DNA from: Sphingomonas sp. SORGH_AS_0879 | GTDB taxonomy: Bacteria; Pseudomonadota; Alphaproteobacteria; Sphingomonadales; Sphingomonadaceae | Direction of reading: 5' to 3' | NCBI RefSeq assembly: GCF_030819175.1 | Contig: NZ_JAUTBJ010000002.1 | Location: 1,312,001 to 1,376,000, forward strand | DNA: 64,000 nucleotides | Shown here: piece by piece, positions 54,446-63,438 of the stretch | Layout of the letters: every line of letters begins with the position of its first letter | Numbering within the stretch: position 1 is the first letter of the stretch | Notes under the pieces: model-generated | Seen by the model: only the letters and a program-made list of their open reading frames with translations | Databases searched by the model: none | What the model was told of the DNA's origin: nothing | Program-made: the position numbers and the translations under genes

Positions 54446-55165
54446 ATGTCAAAAACCGAAAGCAGTCTTTTTCCCGCCAGCGACCCTAGCGAGCCGGAGT
54501 CGGCGGCGCTGTTACGCGCCCATGTCGCGGCGGCGGATTTTCCCTGTGTCGGCGCGAAGGCGGCGATGGCGCGCGGAACGCTGGAAATCCTGGGCGCGCG
54601 CGATATCGCCAGCGCCTGGGACGACCTGCGCATCCATGACAGCCTGCGCCGTTTCGCCGAGCGTTACCGTGCCGAACCGCAACTCTTCCGCAGCCTGGCG
54701 GTGGTGTTCGCGGGGCCGGAGCGACTGGACGAGGCCGCATTCGAGCGGTCGGTCTGGGCGCGTATCCAGTCCCTGTCGGACAAGGATGTCTGGCTGGGAC
54801 AGGATTGGGACAAGCGCGTCAGTTCCAACCCCGACGATCCGCATTTCTCGCTGTCCTTCGGCGGCGAAGCCTTTTTCGTCGTGGGTCTGCATCCGAATGC
54901 CAGCCGACCGGCGCGCCGTTTCCCGCGCCCGGCGATGATCTTCAATCTGCACGACCAGTTCGAGACGCTGCGCGCGCAGGGCAAATATGAAACGATGCGC
55001 GAGAAGATCATGATGCGAGACGAGGCTTTGGCAGGGTCGCGCAACCCGATGCTCGCACGGCATGGCGAGTTGAGCGAAGCGCGGCAATATAGTGGTCGCG
55101 TGGTCGAGGAGGGGTGGCGCTGTCCCTTCCATTATGCGGGCTCGGCGGCCGGGGCCGATCGGTGA
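54446..55165 (+). CDS. YcgG/GntA-like heme N-oxygenase family protein
   Basis: 239 residues with the family-defining FPC motif near the N terminus (AADFPCVGAKAAMARG) and CPF motif at the C terminus (EEGWRCPFHYAG), plus KDVWLGQDWDKRVSSNPDDP and PRPAMIFNLHDQFETLR. Members characterised elsewhere (DcsA of cycloserine, GntA of guanitoxin biosynthesis) hydroxylate guanidino nitrogens such as that of arginine using heme. Substrate here unknown. ATG at 54446 is preferred to TTG at 54434. Its stop overlaps the DUF1989 gene by GTGA, so the two act together. Confidence 0.85.
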   Translation: MSKTESSLFPASDPSEPESAALLRAHVAAADFPCVGAKAAMARGTLEILGARDIASAWDDLRIHDSLRRFAERYRAEPQLFRSLAVVFAGPERLDEAAFERSVWARIQSLSDKDVWLGQDWDKRVSSNPDDPHFSLSFGGEAFFVVGLHPNASRPARRFPRPAMIFNLHDQFETLRAQGKYETMREKIMMRDEALAGSRNPMLARHGELSEARQYSGRVVEEGWRCPFHYAGSAAGADR

Positions 55166-55758
55166 GCGCCGATACGGTCGAAATCCCGCCGCGCAGCGGT
55201 GACGCCTTTCGCATGGCCAAGGGCGACAGCCTGACCGTGATCGACCCACGCGGGCGACAGGTCGCGGACCTGCTGGCGTTCAACGCGGACGATCTGGACG
55301 AGGTGATCTCCTCAGGGCGGACGCTCGACTATGCCGAGACGATCCGGCTGACGATGGGGCATAAGCTCTATTCCAACCGGTCGCGGGTGATGTTGGAGAT
55401 CGTCGCCGATACGGTCGGGATGCATGATTTCCTGCTGACGCCATGCTCGGTCGACACGTTCGACCATTTCTATCCCGACCTGCCGCGCCATCGCGGCTGC
55501 TTCGGCAATCTGGCGGCGGCGCTGGAACCCTATGGCGTCGTGCCGGACCGGATACCGGTGGCGTTCAACTGTTTCATGAACGTGCCGGTCGACGGGACCA
55601 CGGGCAAGCTGGAGGTGCTGCCGCCGCTCAGCGGGCCAGGGGACCATATCCGGTTCGTGGCGCATATGGATCTGGTGATCGGGTTGACGGCATGTTCGGC
55701 ACCCGCTTCCAATGGCGGGTCGTTCAAGCCGATCCGGTATAGGGTGGAGCGCCCCTAA
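55162..55758 (+). CDS. DUF1989 (urea carboxylase-associated) family protein
   Basis: 198 residues with conserved DUF1989 sequence: EIPPRSGDAFRMAKGDSLTV, VIDPRGRQVADLLAFNADDL, MLTP-like motif LLTPCSVDTFDHFYPDL and VAFNCFMNVPVD, plus LVIGLTACSAPASNGG with Cys. Family members accompany urea/guanidine carboxylases and can act in guanidine metabolism; activity not established. Starts with GTG at 55162 overlapping the YcgG stop. No urea carboxylase gene is in the window. Confidence 0.85.
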   Translation: MSADTVEIPPRSGDAFRMAKGDSLTVIDPRGRQVADLLAFNADDLDEVISSGRTLDYAETIRLTMGHKLYSNRSRVMLEIVADTVGMHDFLLTPCSVDTFDHFYPDLPRHRGCFGNLAAALEPYGVVPDRIPVAFNCFMNVPVDGTTGKLEVLPPLSGPGDHIRFVAHMDLVIGLTACSAPASNGGSFKPIRYRVERP

Positions 55759-55759
55759 A

Positions 55760-55888
55760 TCCTCCCCGGCGCGGGGAGGGGGACCGCCGCGAAGCGGTGG
55801 TGGAGGGGGATCGCCACAAGGGACTCCTTGCGAGGAAGCCCCCCCTCCGTAAGCGCTACGCGCTGCCACCTCCCCGTGCCGGGGAGGA
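55760..55888. repeat. Inverted pair of two-hairpin elements between convergent genes
   Basis: Left copy 55760-55809 (CCTCCCCGGCGCGGGGAGG, then CCGCC..GGCGG-like hairpin and GTGGAGGGGG) and right copy 55839-55888 (CCCCCTCC, GCGC hairpin, CCTCCCC..GGGGAGGA). Same family as 22752-22875; it begins at the DUF1989 stop. Confidence 0.85.
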
Positions 55889-55892
55889 ATTC

Positions 55893-57584
55893 TTACCGCT
55901 TGCACGTATCCGCTGCACCCGGATCGAGGTCCAGGCAGCGCCCGTCCACACCCGGCATCGGCAGGCCGATCGTCGCGGCCAGCGTGGGGGCGATATCGAC
56001 CGTCTCGACCGATAGCGGCTGCTCGAACCCGCTCATCCCCTTGCGCCAGAACAGGATCGGCACGCGCCGGTCATAGTCCCAGGGCGAGCCATGCGTCTCG
56101 ACATAGCCCGGCGCGGGTTCCTCGATCGTCGTCACGCGCGGCTTGAGCAGGATCAGCAGGTCGCCCGAACGGGTCGGGTCATAGGAAGACCGCGCCTTTT
56201 CCTTCAGCGTCCAGGTTTCCGGCGGCGTCGTCGGCCAGGGCGTCGCGGCGATCTCGTCACGGGTCAGCGCGGCGGCGACCTGCGGCAGCGCCTCGTAGCG
56301 GCGCTTGGCCTCGGCGAGCACCTTGGCGCGGGTCGCGGGCGGCAGGTCGCGGTTGATATAGATGTCGCCCTCGGCGCTCATCATGATGGGCGGGGTGTTG
56401 GACAGGCCAAGGGTCTGTGCGACGATGGCAGCCATCGCCTTGGTCTTGGCCTCGGGCGCGACATGGCTTTCCATCGGCATGGCGCGGATCTGCTGCCGCT
56501 CGGTCATGTCGTGCGCGCCGTGGTCGGCGGTCAGCATCACCTCATAATCGACGCCCGTGGCGTCCAGCACCTCGAAGAAGCCCGCCAGCGAGCGGTCCAG
56601 TTCGGCCATCTGGATGCACATTTCCGACCCCTGCGTGCCCAGCGCATGGCCGATATAATCGGTCGCGGACAGGCCAACGGACAGGATGTCGGTCTGCGGC
56701 CCCTGGCCCAGCTTCATGTCCTGCACGAAGCCCGCCGCCATGGCGAGTACGGCGGCATCGGCGGCGGGGGAGATGCGGAACGCCTTCAGGTCGCCCGCCG
56801 CGCGCTGGAACCGGCCGGTGCCCAGAGTCTGGCTCCCCACCGTGATCGCCCGGTCGAGCGGCTTGCAGAAACCGGGCAGCGGCAATGCTTCCTGCGGGCG
56901 GGCGATCAGGTCGGCCACCGCCTTGCGCGTGCGCTCCACCACTGGCGGCACGGCGCGTCCGGCATAGGAGACATAGGTCTTGCCGTCCCACCACCAGATC
57001 TCATCCATCTTGTGCCCGCCCATCATCACGGCGGCGCGGTCCTTCCCCGCGACGGAGACGGTACGCACGCGGGGATCGGCGGTCTTCATCCGCTCGCCCA
57101 GCGTAGGCACCTTCAGATGCTTGTCGGAGACGATGTAATTATTATGGTCCTGACCCGGAACGCTCTCATCCTCCGAGCAATAGACGATCTTGTCCGTGCG
57201 TCCGACCGTCTGGTCGATCCAGTTGTTGGCGATGATCCCGGTATGGGCGGGGCGATAGCCGGTCAGGATGGTCGAGTGGCCGGGGCAGGTCTCCGTCGCG
57301 GCATGGCTCTGATAGCCCGAGGGGAAGACCGCGCCAGTCAGGAGCCGCGCCATGCCGCCGGTGAAATGGTTGCGATATTGCTGGAACAGGTCCGCCGAGA
57401 ACTGGTCGACCGAGATCGCCACGATCAGCTTGGGCGGAGTCGTGGGGAAGGGGGCCTGTGGCGTCGCGGGGGACGTGGCGACGGACGCGGGCGCGCTGCC
57501 GGGTTCCGGGCTGGCCGTCTGCGCGAAGGCGGGGGCGGCGATCAGGGCGGCGGAGGCGAAAAGCGCGGCAGTCAGGGACTTCAT
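55893..57584 (-). CDS. Alkaline phosphatase superfamily protein, PafA-like
   Basis: Secreted enzyme of 563 residues. Signal peptide (FASAALIAAPAFAQ, to about 22). Metal and nucleophile sites: VAISVDQFSADL (Asp), AATETCPGHSTILTGYRPAH with a Thr nucleophile in place of the classical Ser, LSATDYIGHALGTQG, MLTADHGAHDM and THGSPWDYDRRVPILFW. The Thr nucleophile and lack of Arg166-type motif resemble PafA-like phosphomonoesterases. ATG at 57584. Role: phosphate release from organic phosphates in the periplasm; no Pho box could be seen. Confidence 0.9.
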   Translation of the reverse strand: MKSLTAALFASAALIAAPAFAQTASPEPGSAPASVATSPATPQAPFPTTPPKLIVAISVDQFSADLFQQYRNHFTGGMARLLTGAVFPSGYQSHAATETCPGHSTILTGYRPAHTGIIANNWIDQTVGRTDKIVYCSEDESVPGQDHNNYIVSDKHLKVPTLGERMKTADPRVRTVSVAGKDRAAVMMGGHKMDEIWWWDGKTYVSYAGRAVPPVVERTRKAVADLIARPQEALPLPGFCKPLDRAITVGSQTLGTGRFQRAAGDLKAFRISPAADAAVLAMAAGFVQDMKLGQGPQTDILSVGLSATDYIGHALGTQGSEMCIQMAELDRSLAGFFEVLDATGVDYEVMLTADHGAHDMTERQQIRAMPMESHVAPEAKTKAMAAIVAQTLGLSNTPPIMMSAEGDIYINRDLPPATRAKVLAEAKRRYEALPQVAAALTRDEIAATPWPTTPPETWTLKEKARSSYDPTRSGDLLILLKPRVTTIEEPAPGYVETHGSPWDYDRRVPILFWRKGMSGFEQPLSVETVDIAPTLAATIGLPMPGVDGRCLDLDPGAADTCKR

Positions 57585-57655
57585 GGGCAACCTTGATGCA
57601 ATGCGGGAACAGGCCCGCTATGGAACCCCAAATGGGGTTAGGGCAAGGTCGGTCG

Positions 57656-59698
57656 ATGCGCGGTTGGTTTTACATCCTGATGACGGCCCTGTTCATGGTC
57701 CTGGGTTTCGCCCTGGCCCCTGAACCGGCCATGGCGGAGAGCGGCCCCCCGGCGGCCCCCGGTGCGATCCATCTGCCGATGCGCCTGGTCGCCGAGAGCG
57801 CCATACCGGCGGCAGGTGGGCCGGTGACGCTGGCCATCGTGGCGACTCCGGACAAGGGCTGGCACGGCTATTGGAAGAATGGCGGCGATGCGGGCCTGCC
57901 GACCGAGGCGCACTGGAGCCTGCCCAAGGGCGTGACGGCCAGCGAACTGCGCTATCCGGTGCCGGGGCGGCTGAAGATCGCGGGGCTGATGAATTATGTC
58001 TATGAGCGGCCCTTCGCGCTGCTCGTCGATCTGAAGCTGCCTGGCGGGCTGGCCAAAGGCACCGCCCTGCCGGTGATGGTAAAGCTCGACTATCTGGTCT
58101 GCACCGACACGATTTGCGTTCCCGAAAGCCAGACGCTGTCGACCCGGCTGACCGTGGGCGACGGCGCGGTCGATCCCGCCACCCGTGCCGAGTTCGACCG
58201 CTGGCGCGCCGCGCTGCCCCGGCCGCTGGGCGGGGAGGGCGTGATCGAGACCAAGGGCAAGGCGGTGCGGATCGCGGTGCCGCTCCCCGCCTCGGTCGCG
58301 GTGAAGGACGCCTATTTCTTCCCCGACCGCAGCGGGGTGATCGACCATGCCGCCGATCAGATGATGAGCCGTCAGGGCGACCGGTTGCTTCTCACCATCC
58401 CCGCCGCCGCCGTCTCCACGGCCGGGCCCGTGTCGGGTGTGCTGTCGATCGGGGAGGGCAAGGGCCTGTCCTTCGCCGCCAGGCCGGGCGCGATCGCGCA
58501 GGCGGGGGCTGGGGCGGACACCGGCTTCGGCGCGGTGGCGCTGGCCTTTCTGGGCGCGGTGCTGGGCGGGCTGCTGCTCAACATCATGCCCTGCGTCTTC
58601 CCGATCCTGAGCCTCAAGGCACTGAGCCTGGCCAAGGGTGGCGGTGGCGATGAGCGCCATGCGCGGGCGGAGGCGTTGGCCTATACGGCGGGGGTGGTGC
58701 TGGTCTGTGTCGGGCTGGGCGTCGTGCTGCTGGCGTTGCGCGCGGGCGGGCAGAGCGCGGGCTGGGCGTTCCAGTTGCAGGACCCGCGCGTGATCGGCGT
58801 GCTGCTGTTGCTGGTCGCCGCCATCGCCTTCAACCTGGCGGGGCTGTTCGAGCTGCCGACCCCCGCCTTTGCAGGCCGTTCGGGCGCGATGGGGTCGTTC
58901 GCGACCGGGGCGCTGGCGGCGTTCGTCGCGACACCCTGTTCGGGGCCGTTCATGGCCGGGGCGCTGGGCGCGGCGCTGGTCCTGCCCGCCGCCGCCGCGC
59001 TGGCGGTGTTCGCGGGGCTGGGGATCGGCATCGCGCTGCCCTTCATCGCGATCGGCTTCATCCCCGCGCTGCGGCGGCGGCTGCCCAGGCCGGGCATGTG
59101 GATGGTCCGGCTGCGCCATATCCTGTCGGTGCCGATGTTCCTGACCGCGCTCGCGCTCGCCTGGATATTGGGACAGGAGGCGGGGGTGACCGGCATGACG
59201 CTGGGCCTCGCCGCCGCGCTCATCGCCTCGCTGGGCTTCTGGTGGACGGGGCTCCGCCAGCATGGCGGCAAGGGGCGCGCGGGCTGGCCCGCCATCGCCG
59301 CCCTGGTGTTGGCGGTCGCGATCGTCGTGACCGTCAAACCCGCCGCCGCCGTGGCGAAGGCGAGCGCCGATACCGCCTTCACCGAGGCCCGATTGGAGGA
59401 TTTGCGCAAGCAGAACCGCCCGGTCTTTGCTTATTTCACCGCCGACTGGTGCTTGAGCTGCAAGGTCAACGAAGCCGCCGCGATCGAGCGCGCCTCGGTG
59501 CGGGAGGCGTTCGATCGGAACAAGGTGGCGGTGCTGGTCGGAGACTGGACCGATGGCGATCCTGTTTTGGGACGGTTTATCGAGCGGCATAACCGGGCCG
59601 GGGTGCCGCTCTACCTCTATTACGCGCCCGGTGCGAAGGAACCGCAGGTGCTGCCCCAGGTGCTGACCCCGTCGATGCTGGAGAGGCTGGGCGCCTGA
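57656..59698 (+). CDS. dsbD: Protein-disulfide reductase DsbD family
   Basis: 680 residues moving reducing power from cytosol to periplasm. Signal peptide (LMTALFMVLGFALAPEPAMA), periplasmic DsbD/ScsB-like alpha domain (about 30-290, YLVCTDTICVPESQTL), eight-helix membrane domain with NIMPCVFPILSLKALSL and AFVATPCSGPFMAGALG (the two membrane cysteines), then a C-terminal thioredoxin domain with YFTADWCLSCKVNE. The first ATG giving a signal peptide is 57656. Could feed CcmG or other thiol proteins. A repeat begins at the stop. Confidence 0.94.
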   Translation: MRGWFYILMTALFMVLGFALAPEPAMAESGPPAAPGAIHLPMRLVAESAIPAAGGPVTLAIVATPDKGWHGYWKNGGDAGLPTEAHWSLPKGVTASELRYPVPGRLKIAGLMNYVYERPFALLVDLKLPGGLAKGTALPVMVKLDYLVCTDTICVPESQTLSTRLTVGDGAVDPATRAEFDRWRAALPRPLGGEGVIETKGKAVRIAVPLPASVAVKDAYFFPDRSGVIDHAADQMMSRQGDRLLLTIPAAAVSTAGPVSGVLSIGEGKGLSFAARPGAIAQAGAGADTGFGAVALAFLGAVLGGLLLNIMPCVFPILSLKALSLAKGGGGDERHARAEALAYTAGVVLVCVGLGVVLLALRAGGQSAGWAFQLQDPRVIGVLLLLVAAIAFNLAGLFELPTPAFAGRSGAMGSFATGALAAFVATPCSGPFMAGALGAALVLPAAAALAVFAGLGIGIALPFIAIGFIPALRRRLPRPGMWMVRLRHILSVPMFLTALALAWILGQEAGVTGMTLGLAAALIASLGFWWTGLRQHGGKGRAGWPAIAALVLAVAIVVTVKPAAAVAKASADTAFTEARLEDLRKQNRPVFAYFTADWCLSCKVNEAAAIERASVREAFDRNKVAVLVGDWTDGDPVLGRFIERHNRAGVPLYLYYAPGAKEPQVLPQVLTPSMLERLGA

Positions 59699-59823
59699 TC
59701 CTCCCCGTGCCGGGGAGGGGGACCAGCGAAGCTGGTGGAGGGGGGCTTCCACGCAGCGAGTCATTCGGGGCACGCCCCCTCCACCCCCGCTTCGCGGCGG
59801 TCCCCCTCCCCGGCACGGGGAGG
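59699..59823. repeat. Inverted pair of two-hairpin elements after dsbD
   Basis: Left copy 59699-59745 and right copy 59773-59823 with CCTCCCCG..CGGGGAGG hairpins and second variable hairpins (CCAGC..GCTGG and CCGC..GCGG). The right end GGGGAGGA lies 81 bases before the ATP-grasp gene. Confidence 0.88.
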
Positions 59824-59903
59824 AATTGTTTTTGCCCCCCTTGCACACCCCCATCATGCGGTGCAGCATGGAACCAGGCCATTAGGGGGAGCGTAACGAC
59901 CGG

Positions 59904-61397
59904 ATGGGGACAATCGCCGCGTTCGACGAAATCATGGGGGCTTCCGGCGCTGCGGCACCGCGGCCCGAACTCTCTGCGCTGCAACGCTGGCTCGATCATA
60001 CCCCCGATGGCGAACTGCGCCGCCGTCAGCAGGCGGCCGAGGCGACCTTCCGCCAACTGGGCATCACCTTCGCGGTTTATGGCGAAAGCGATGCGGCGGA
60101 GCGGATCATTCCGTTCGACATCGTACCGCGCGTCTTCCTGCCCGCGGAATGGGCGCGCCTGTCCGAAGGGCTGATCCAGCGGGTGGAGGCGATCAACGCC
60201 TTTCTCGACGACATTTATGGCGAGCGGAAGATCCTGCGCGACGGCGTGCTGCCGCCCGACCTGATCTTCGGTAATCCGCAATTCCGCCCCGAAATCGCCG
60301 GGATACGCCCGCCGCACGGGGTCTGGGCGCATATCTGCGGCATCGACCTAGTCCGCACCGGCCCGGACGATTTCTTCGTGCTGGAGGACAATGCCCGCAC
60401 GCCCTCGGGCGTCAGCTATATGCTGGAGAATCGCGAGGCGATGTTGCGCCTCTGCCCCGAGTTGTTCCGCCAGTTCCGGGTGGCGGCGGTGGACAGCTAT
60501 CCCGACCGTCTCCTCGCCACGATGAAGTCGGTCGCGCCGCACGGCGTCGCCGAGCCGACCTGTGTCGTCCTGACGCCGGGTCATTACAACTCCGCCTATT
60601 ACGAACACAGTTTCCTGGCCGATTCGATGGGCGTCGAACTGGTCGAGGCCGCCGATCTGGTCGTGGACGACGACATCGTATGGATGCGCACCATTGCGGG
60701 GCGTGTGAAGGTCGACGTCATCTATCGCCGGGTGGACGATGATTTCCTCGATCCGCTCGTCTTCCGTCCCGATTCGATGCTGGGCGTGCCGGGGCTGATC
60801 GCGGCCTATGCGGCGGGCAATGTCGCCATCCTCAACGCGCCGGGCAACGGCATCGCCGACGACAAGGCGATCTACAGCTATATGCCCGATATCGTCCGCT
60901 ATTATTCGGGCGCCGAGCCCAAGCTGAAGAATGTCGATACCTGGCGTTGCCGCGAGCCGGAGGCGCTGGCCTATGTCCTCGACCATCTGGACGAACTGGT
61001 CGTCAAGCTGGTCGACGGATCGGGCGGTTACGGGATGCTGGTCGGGCCGACCGCGACCAAGGTGCAGATCGAGCATTTCCGCGCCGCCCTGATCGCCGAG
61101 CCGCATCGCTATATCGCGCAACCGACGCTGGCGCTGTCGACCGTGCCGACGCTGGTGGAAAGCGGCGTCGCGCCGCGCCATGTCGATTTCCGCCCCTTCG
61201 TCCTGACCGGACGCAACGGCGTGGAGGTGACGCCCGGCGGCCTGACCCGCGTCGCGCTTCGCGAAGGCTCGCTGGTCGTCAATTCCAGCCAGGGCGGCGG
61301 GACCAAGGACAGCTTCGTCCTGCTCGCCCCCGAACCGGATAGCTGGGTGCATGTGCAGAGCCAGGAATCGCAGATCCAGACGCAGGGGGTGCGCTGA
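59904..61397 (+). CDS. Circularly permuted ATP-grasp protein
   Basis: 497 residues of the CP-ATPgrasp family (DUF404/DUF407). Visible: FAVYGESDAAERIIPFDIVP, the MEDNART-like FFVLEDNARTPSGVSYMLEN, VDVIYRRVDDDFLDPLVFRP, LVVKL-type VVKLVDGSGGYGMLVGP, and VALREGSLVVNSSQGGGTKD. Predicted to form amide bonds using ATP on an unknown peptide or small molecule. First of three overlapping genes with alpha-E and transglutaminase proteins, a conserved cluster in many bacteria. Confidence 0.94.
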   Translation: MGTIAAFDEIMGASGAAAPRPELSALQRWLDHTPDGELRRRQQAAEATFRQLGITFAVYGESDAAERIIPFDIVPRVFLPAEWARLSEGLIQRVEAINAFLDDIYGERKILRDGVLPPDLIFGNPQFRPEIAGIRPPHGVWAHICGIDLVRTGPDDFFVLEDNARTPSGVSYMLENREAMLRLCPELFRQFRVAAVDSYPDRLLATMKSVAPHGVAEPTCVVLTPGHYNSAYYEHSFLADSMGVELVEAADLVVDDDIVWMRTIAGRVKVDVIYRRVDDDFLDPLVFRPDSMLGVPGLIAAYAAGNVAILNAPGNGIADDKAIYSYMPDIVRYYSGAEPKLKNVDTWRCREPEALAYVLDHLDELVVKLVDGSGGYGMLVGPTATKVQIEHFRAALIAEPHRYIAQPTLALSTVPTLVESGVAPRHVDFRPFVLTGRNGVEVTPGGLTRVALREGSLVVNSSQGGGTKDSFVLLAPEPDSWVHVQSQESQIQTQGVR

Positions 61398-62332
61398 TGC
61401 TTTCGCGTACCGCATCCTCGCTCTACTGGCTGGGGCGTTATTTCGAGCGGGCGGATTTCATCGCCCGGCTGGTCGAGGCGACCGTCCGGCTCGACGTGCT
61501 GTCGCCGCGCTCCGCGGGGCTGGCGGCCTGGGGGTCGGCACTGGCCGTCACCGATACCGCCAGCGCGTTCGCCGAGGGCGGGCGCGAGTTGCGGCGGCGG
61601 GAGGTCGCCCGCTTCCTGACGGTGGAAAGCTGCCACCCCGGTTCGATCGTCCGCTGCGTCGACATGGCGCGGACCAATGCGCGCGCCGTGCGCACCGCGC
61701 TGACCCGTGAAGCCTGGAGCGCGATCAACCGCGCCTGGCTGCATTTCGAGGCGCGACCGGCGGCGGAGGACCCGACGGCGGTGCTCAGCCTGGTCGAGGC
61801 GGTGAAGAACGAGACGCGCGGTTTCGAGGGCGCGGTGCACCGGATGCTGCGCAACCAGACGACATGGTTTATCCGGCTGGGCCAGGCGGTCGAGCGCGCG
61901 GACAACACCGCGCGCTTGCTCGACGTGAAGTATCACATCCTCCTGCCGGCGGGCGAGCGGATCGGCGGGGTGGTCGATCGCGACCAGTGGACGACGATCC
62001 TTCAGACCGTGTCCGCCGTCACTGCCTATCGCTGGCTATATTCCGACGGGCTGAAGCCCGCGAACGTCATCGACCTGTTGATCGCGCGCGCCGAATTGCC
62101 GCGCAGCCTGGCGGCGTCGGTCGAGGAAACGGTGGATGTGCTGGGGCAACTCGCCCGGCGAACGGGGCAGCATGGGGAAGCGGATCGTATGGCGAGGGTG
62201 CGCGCAAACCGGATGACTAAGACGCGGTCGGGCGATGTGATCGCGGGCGGGCTTCATCAGTTTCTCGAAGCCTTTATTCAGGAGAATGCCCAACTGCACG
62301 GCGCCATCGGCCGTCAGTTCAAGTTCGCCTGA
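61397..62332 (+). CDS. Alpha-E domain protein
   Basis: 311 residues of the alpha-E family (DUF403): LSRTASSLYWLGRYFERADF at the N terminus, SCHPGSIVRCVDMARTNARA, NQTTWFIRLGQAVERADNTA and DVKYHILLPAGE. Mostly helical with charged glutamates; soluble. Always found with the circularly permuted ATP-grasp protein, so probably a partner or second enzyme. Biochemical role unknown. Start abuts the stop of the ATP-grasp gene; end overlaps the transglutaminase gene. Confidence 0.94.
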   Translation: MLSRTASSLYWLGRYFERADFIARLVEATVRLDVLSPRSAGLAAWGSALAVTDTASAFAEGGRELRRREVARFLTVESCHPGSIVRCVDMARTNARAVRTALTREAWSAINRAWLHFEARPAAEDPTAVLSLVEAVKNETRGFEGAVHRMLRNQTTWFIRLGQAVERADNTARLLDVKYHILLPAGERIGGVVDRDQWTTILQTVSAVTAYRWLYSDGLKPANVIDLLIARAELPRSLAASVEETVDVLGQLARRTGQHGEADRMARVRANRMTKTRSGDVIAGGLHQFLEAFIQENAQLHGAIGRQFKFA

Positions 62333-63114
62333 TGCGGATCGCGATCGAGCATCACCTCGCCTGCCGCCCCCGAGTGGCGGGCGGCCCCATGGTGCAGATG
62401 CTGCGCCTGACGCCCGAAAATCATGACGACCAGACGGTCGCGCATTGGCGGATCGACGTGGATTGCGACGCGCGATTGCGGGGAAGCCATGACGGCTTCG
62501 GCAACGCCGTGACCATGCTCTATGTCGAGGATGCGCCGGAGGTCGTGACGATCACCGCCACTGGGGAGGTGCTGACCAGCGATGCGCACGGCCTGATCCA
62601 CGGCGCGACCGAGACGCTGCCGCCGCCGCTCTTCCTGCGCATGACGGACGCGACTCCGGCCGATCCCGTGATCGTGGGATTTGCGGCGGAGGCGACGCAA
62701 GGGGCAGAGGGTCCGCTCGCGGCGCTCCACGCCCTGAATGCCGCGATCCAGGCGCGTTTCGATGTCGATTTCGAGGCGCGGGTTGTTCGCCTGGATGTCA
62801 CGCGCATCTTCGCCGAGAATCGTGCGACGCCGTGCGATCTGGCGCATATCTTCTGCGTGGCGGCACGGTCGCTGGGTATCCCGGCGCGCTATGTCTCGGG
62901 CTATGCGGCGCTTGGAAGTGCGGAACATGGCAGCCCGCATTGCTGGGCGGAGGCCCATGTCGAGGGACCCGGCTGGATCGGCTTCGATCCCTGTACCGGG
63001 CTCAGCCCGCAGGACCGCCATGTCCGCGTCGCGGTGGCGCTCGACGCGACCGGCGCGGCGGCGGTCGCGGGGGAGCCCTGGGGCGGCCTGGCGGTGGCGA
63101 ACGCAGCGCAGTAA
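62332..63114 (+). CDS. Transglutaminase-like cysteine protease family protein
   Basis: 260 residues. N-terminal beta domain (TPENHDDQTVAHWRIDVDCD), then transglutaminase core with Cys-His-Asp triad: LAHIFCVAARSLGIPARYVS (Cys), SPHCWAEAHVEGPGWIGFDP (His and Asp). In this cluster such proteins are thought to process or hydrolyse the product of the ATP-grasp ligase. Cytosolic, no signal. It overlaps the alpha-E gene by one base. Confidence 0.93.
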   Translation: MRIAIEHHLACRPRVAGGPMVQMLRLTPENHDDQTVAHWRIDVDCDARLRGSHDGFGNAVTMLYVEDAPEVVTITATGEVLTSDAHGLIHGATETLPPPLFLRMTDATPADPVIVGFAAEATQGAEGPLAALHALNAAIQARFDVDFEARVVRLDVTRIFAENRATPCDLAHIFCVAARSLGIPARYVSGYAALGSAEHGSPHCWAEAHVEGPGWIGFDPCTGLSPQDRHVRVAVALDATGAAAVAGEPWGGLAVANAAQ

Positions 63115-63438
63115 CCGCGCCGCCAGAATGCGGTCCACGCGAACGGAACGTACCGTCATCCCGGCATGGGTGGGGATGGCGGGCGATCATCCTTGTTCAG
63201 GGTATCAAGGGTTCAACCCATTATTGGGCGATGGTCAGCATAGTTTGCCCAATCGACATTCATCATATTGTGAGAAGCGATTGGTTCGCGCGAAGCCGCG
63301 ATGGCGCGAAGATGTTGTTTCGCTTTGCCACCCGCACGCTCAATCGTTGGGCAGGCACGGCCAATGAGTGTCGGCGCGTATAACCTCTTCGCGTCATCGC
63401 GGCTTCGCGCGAAATTCGAAAAAACGAATGGATTGGCC
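63115..63438. other. Gene-free region with MITE-like element
   Basis: About 320 bases between convergent transglutaminase and arginyltransferase genes. It contains the inverted-repeat element at 63285-63413 and no frame with recognisable content. Confidence 0.55.
63285..63413. repeat. MITE-like element with 28-bp terminal inverted repeats
   Basis: Ends 63285-63312 (TTCGCGCGAAGCCGCGAT.. CGCGAAGA) and 63386-63413 are inverted with one mismatch, around a 73-base interior lacking a gene. Unlike the hairpin families, the arms are far apart, as in a small non-autonomous transposable element. Confidence 0.7.

Noticed and set aside
59904..63114. ATP-grasp/alpha-E/transglutaminase operon as an antiphage system
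   Set aside because: This gene set is a widespread conserved cluster, and no nuclease, effector or defence gene is beside it.
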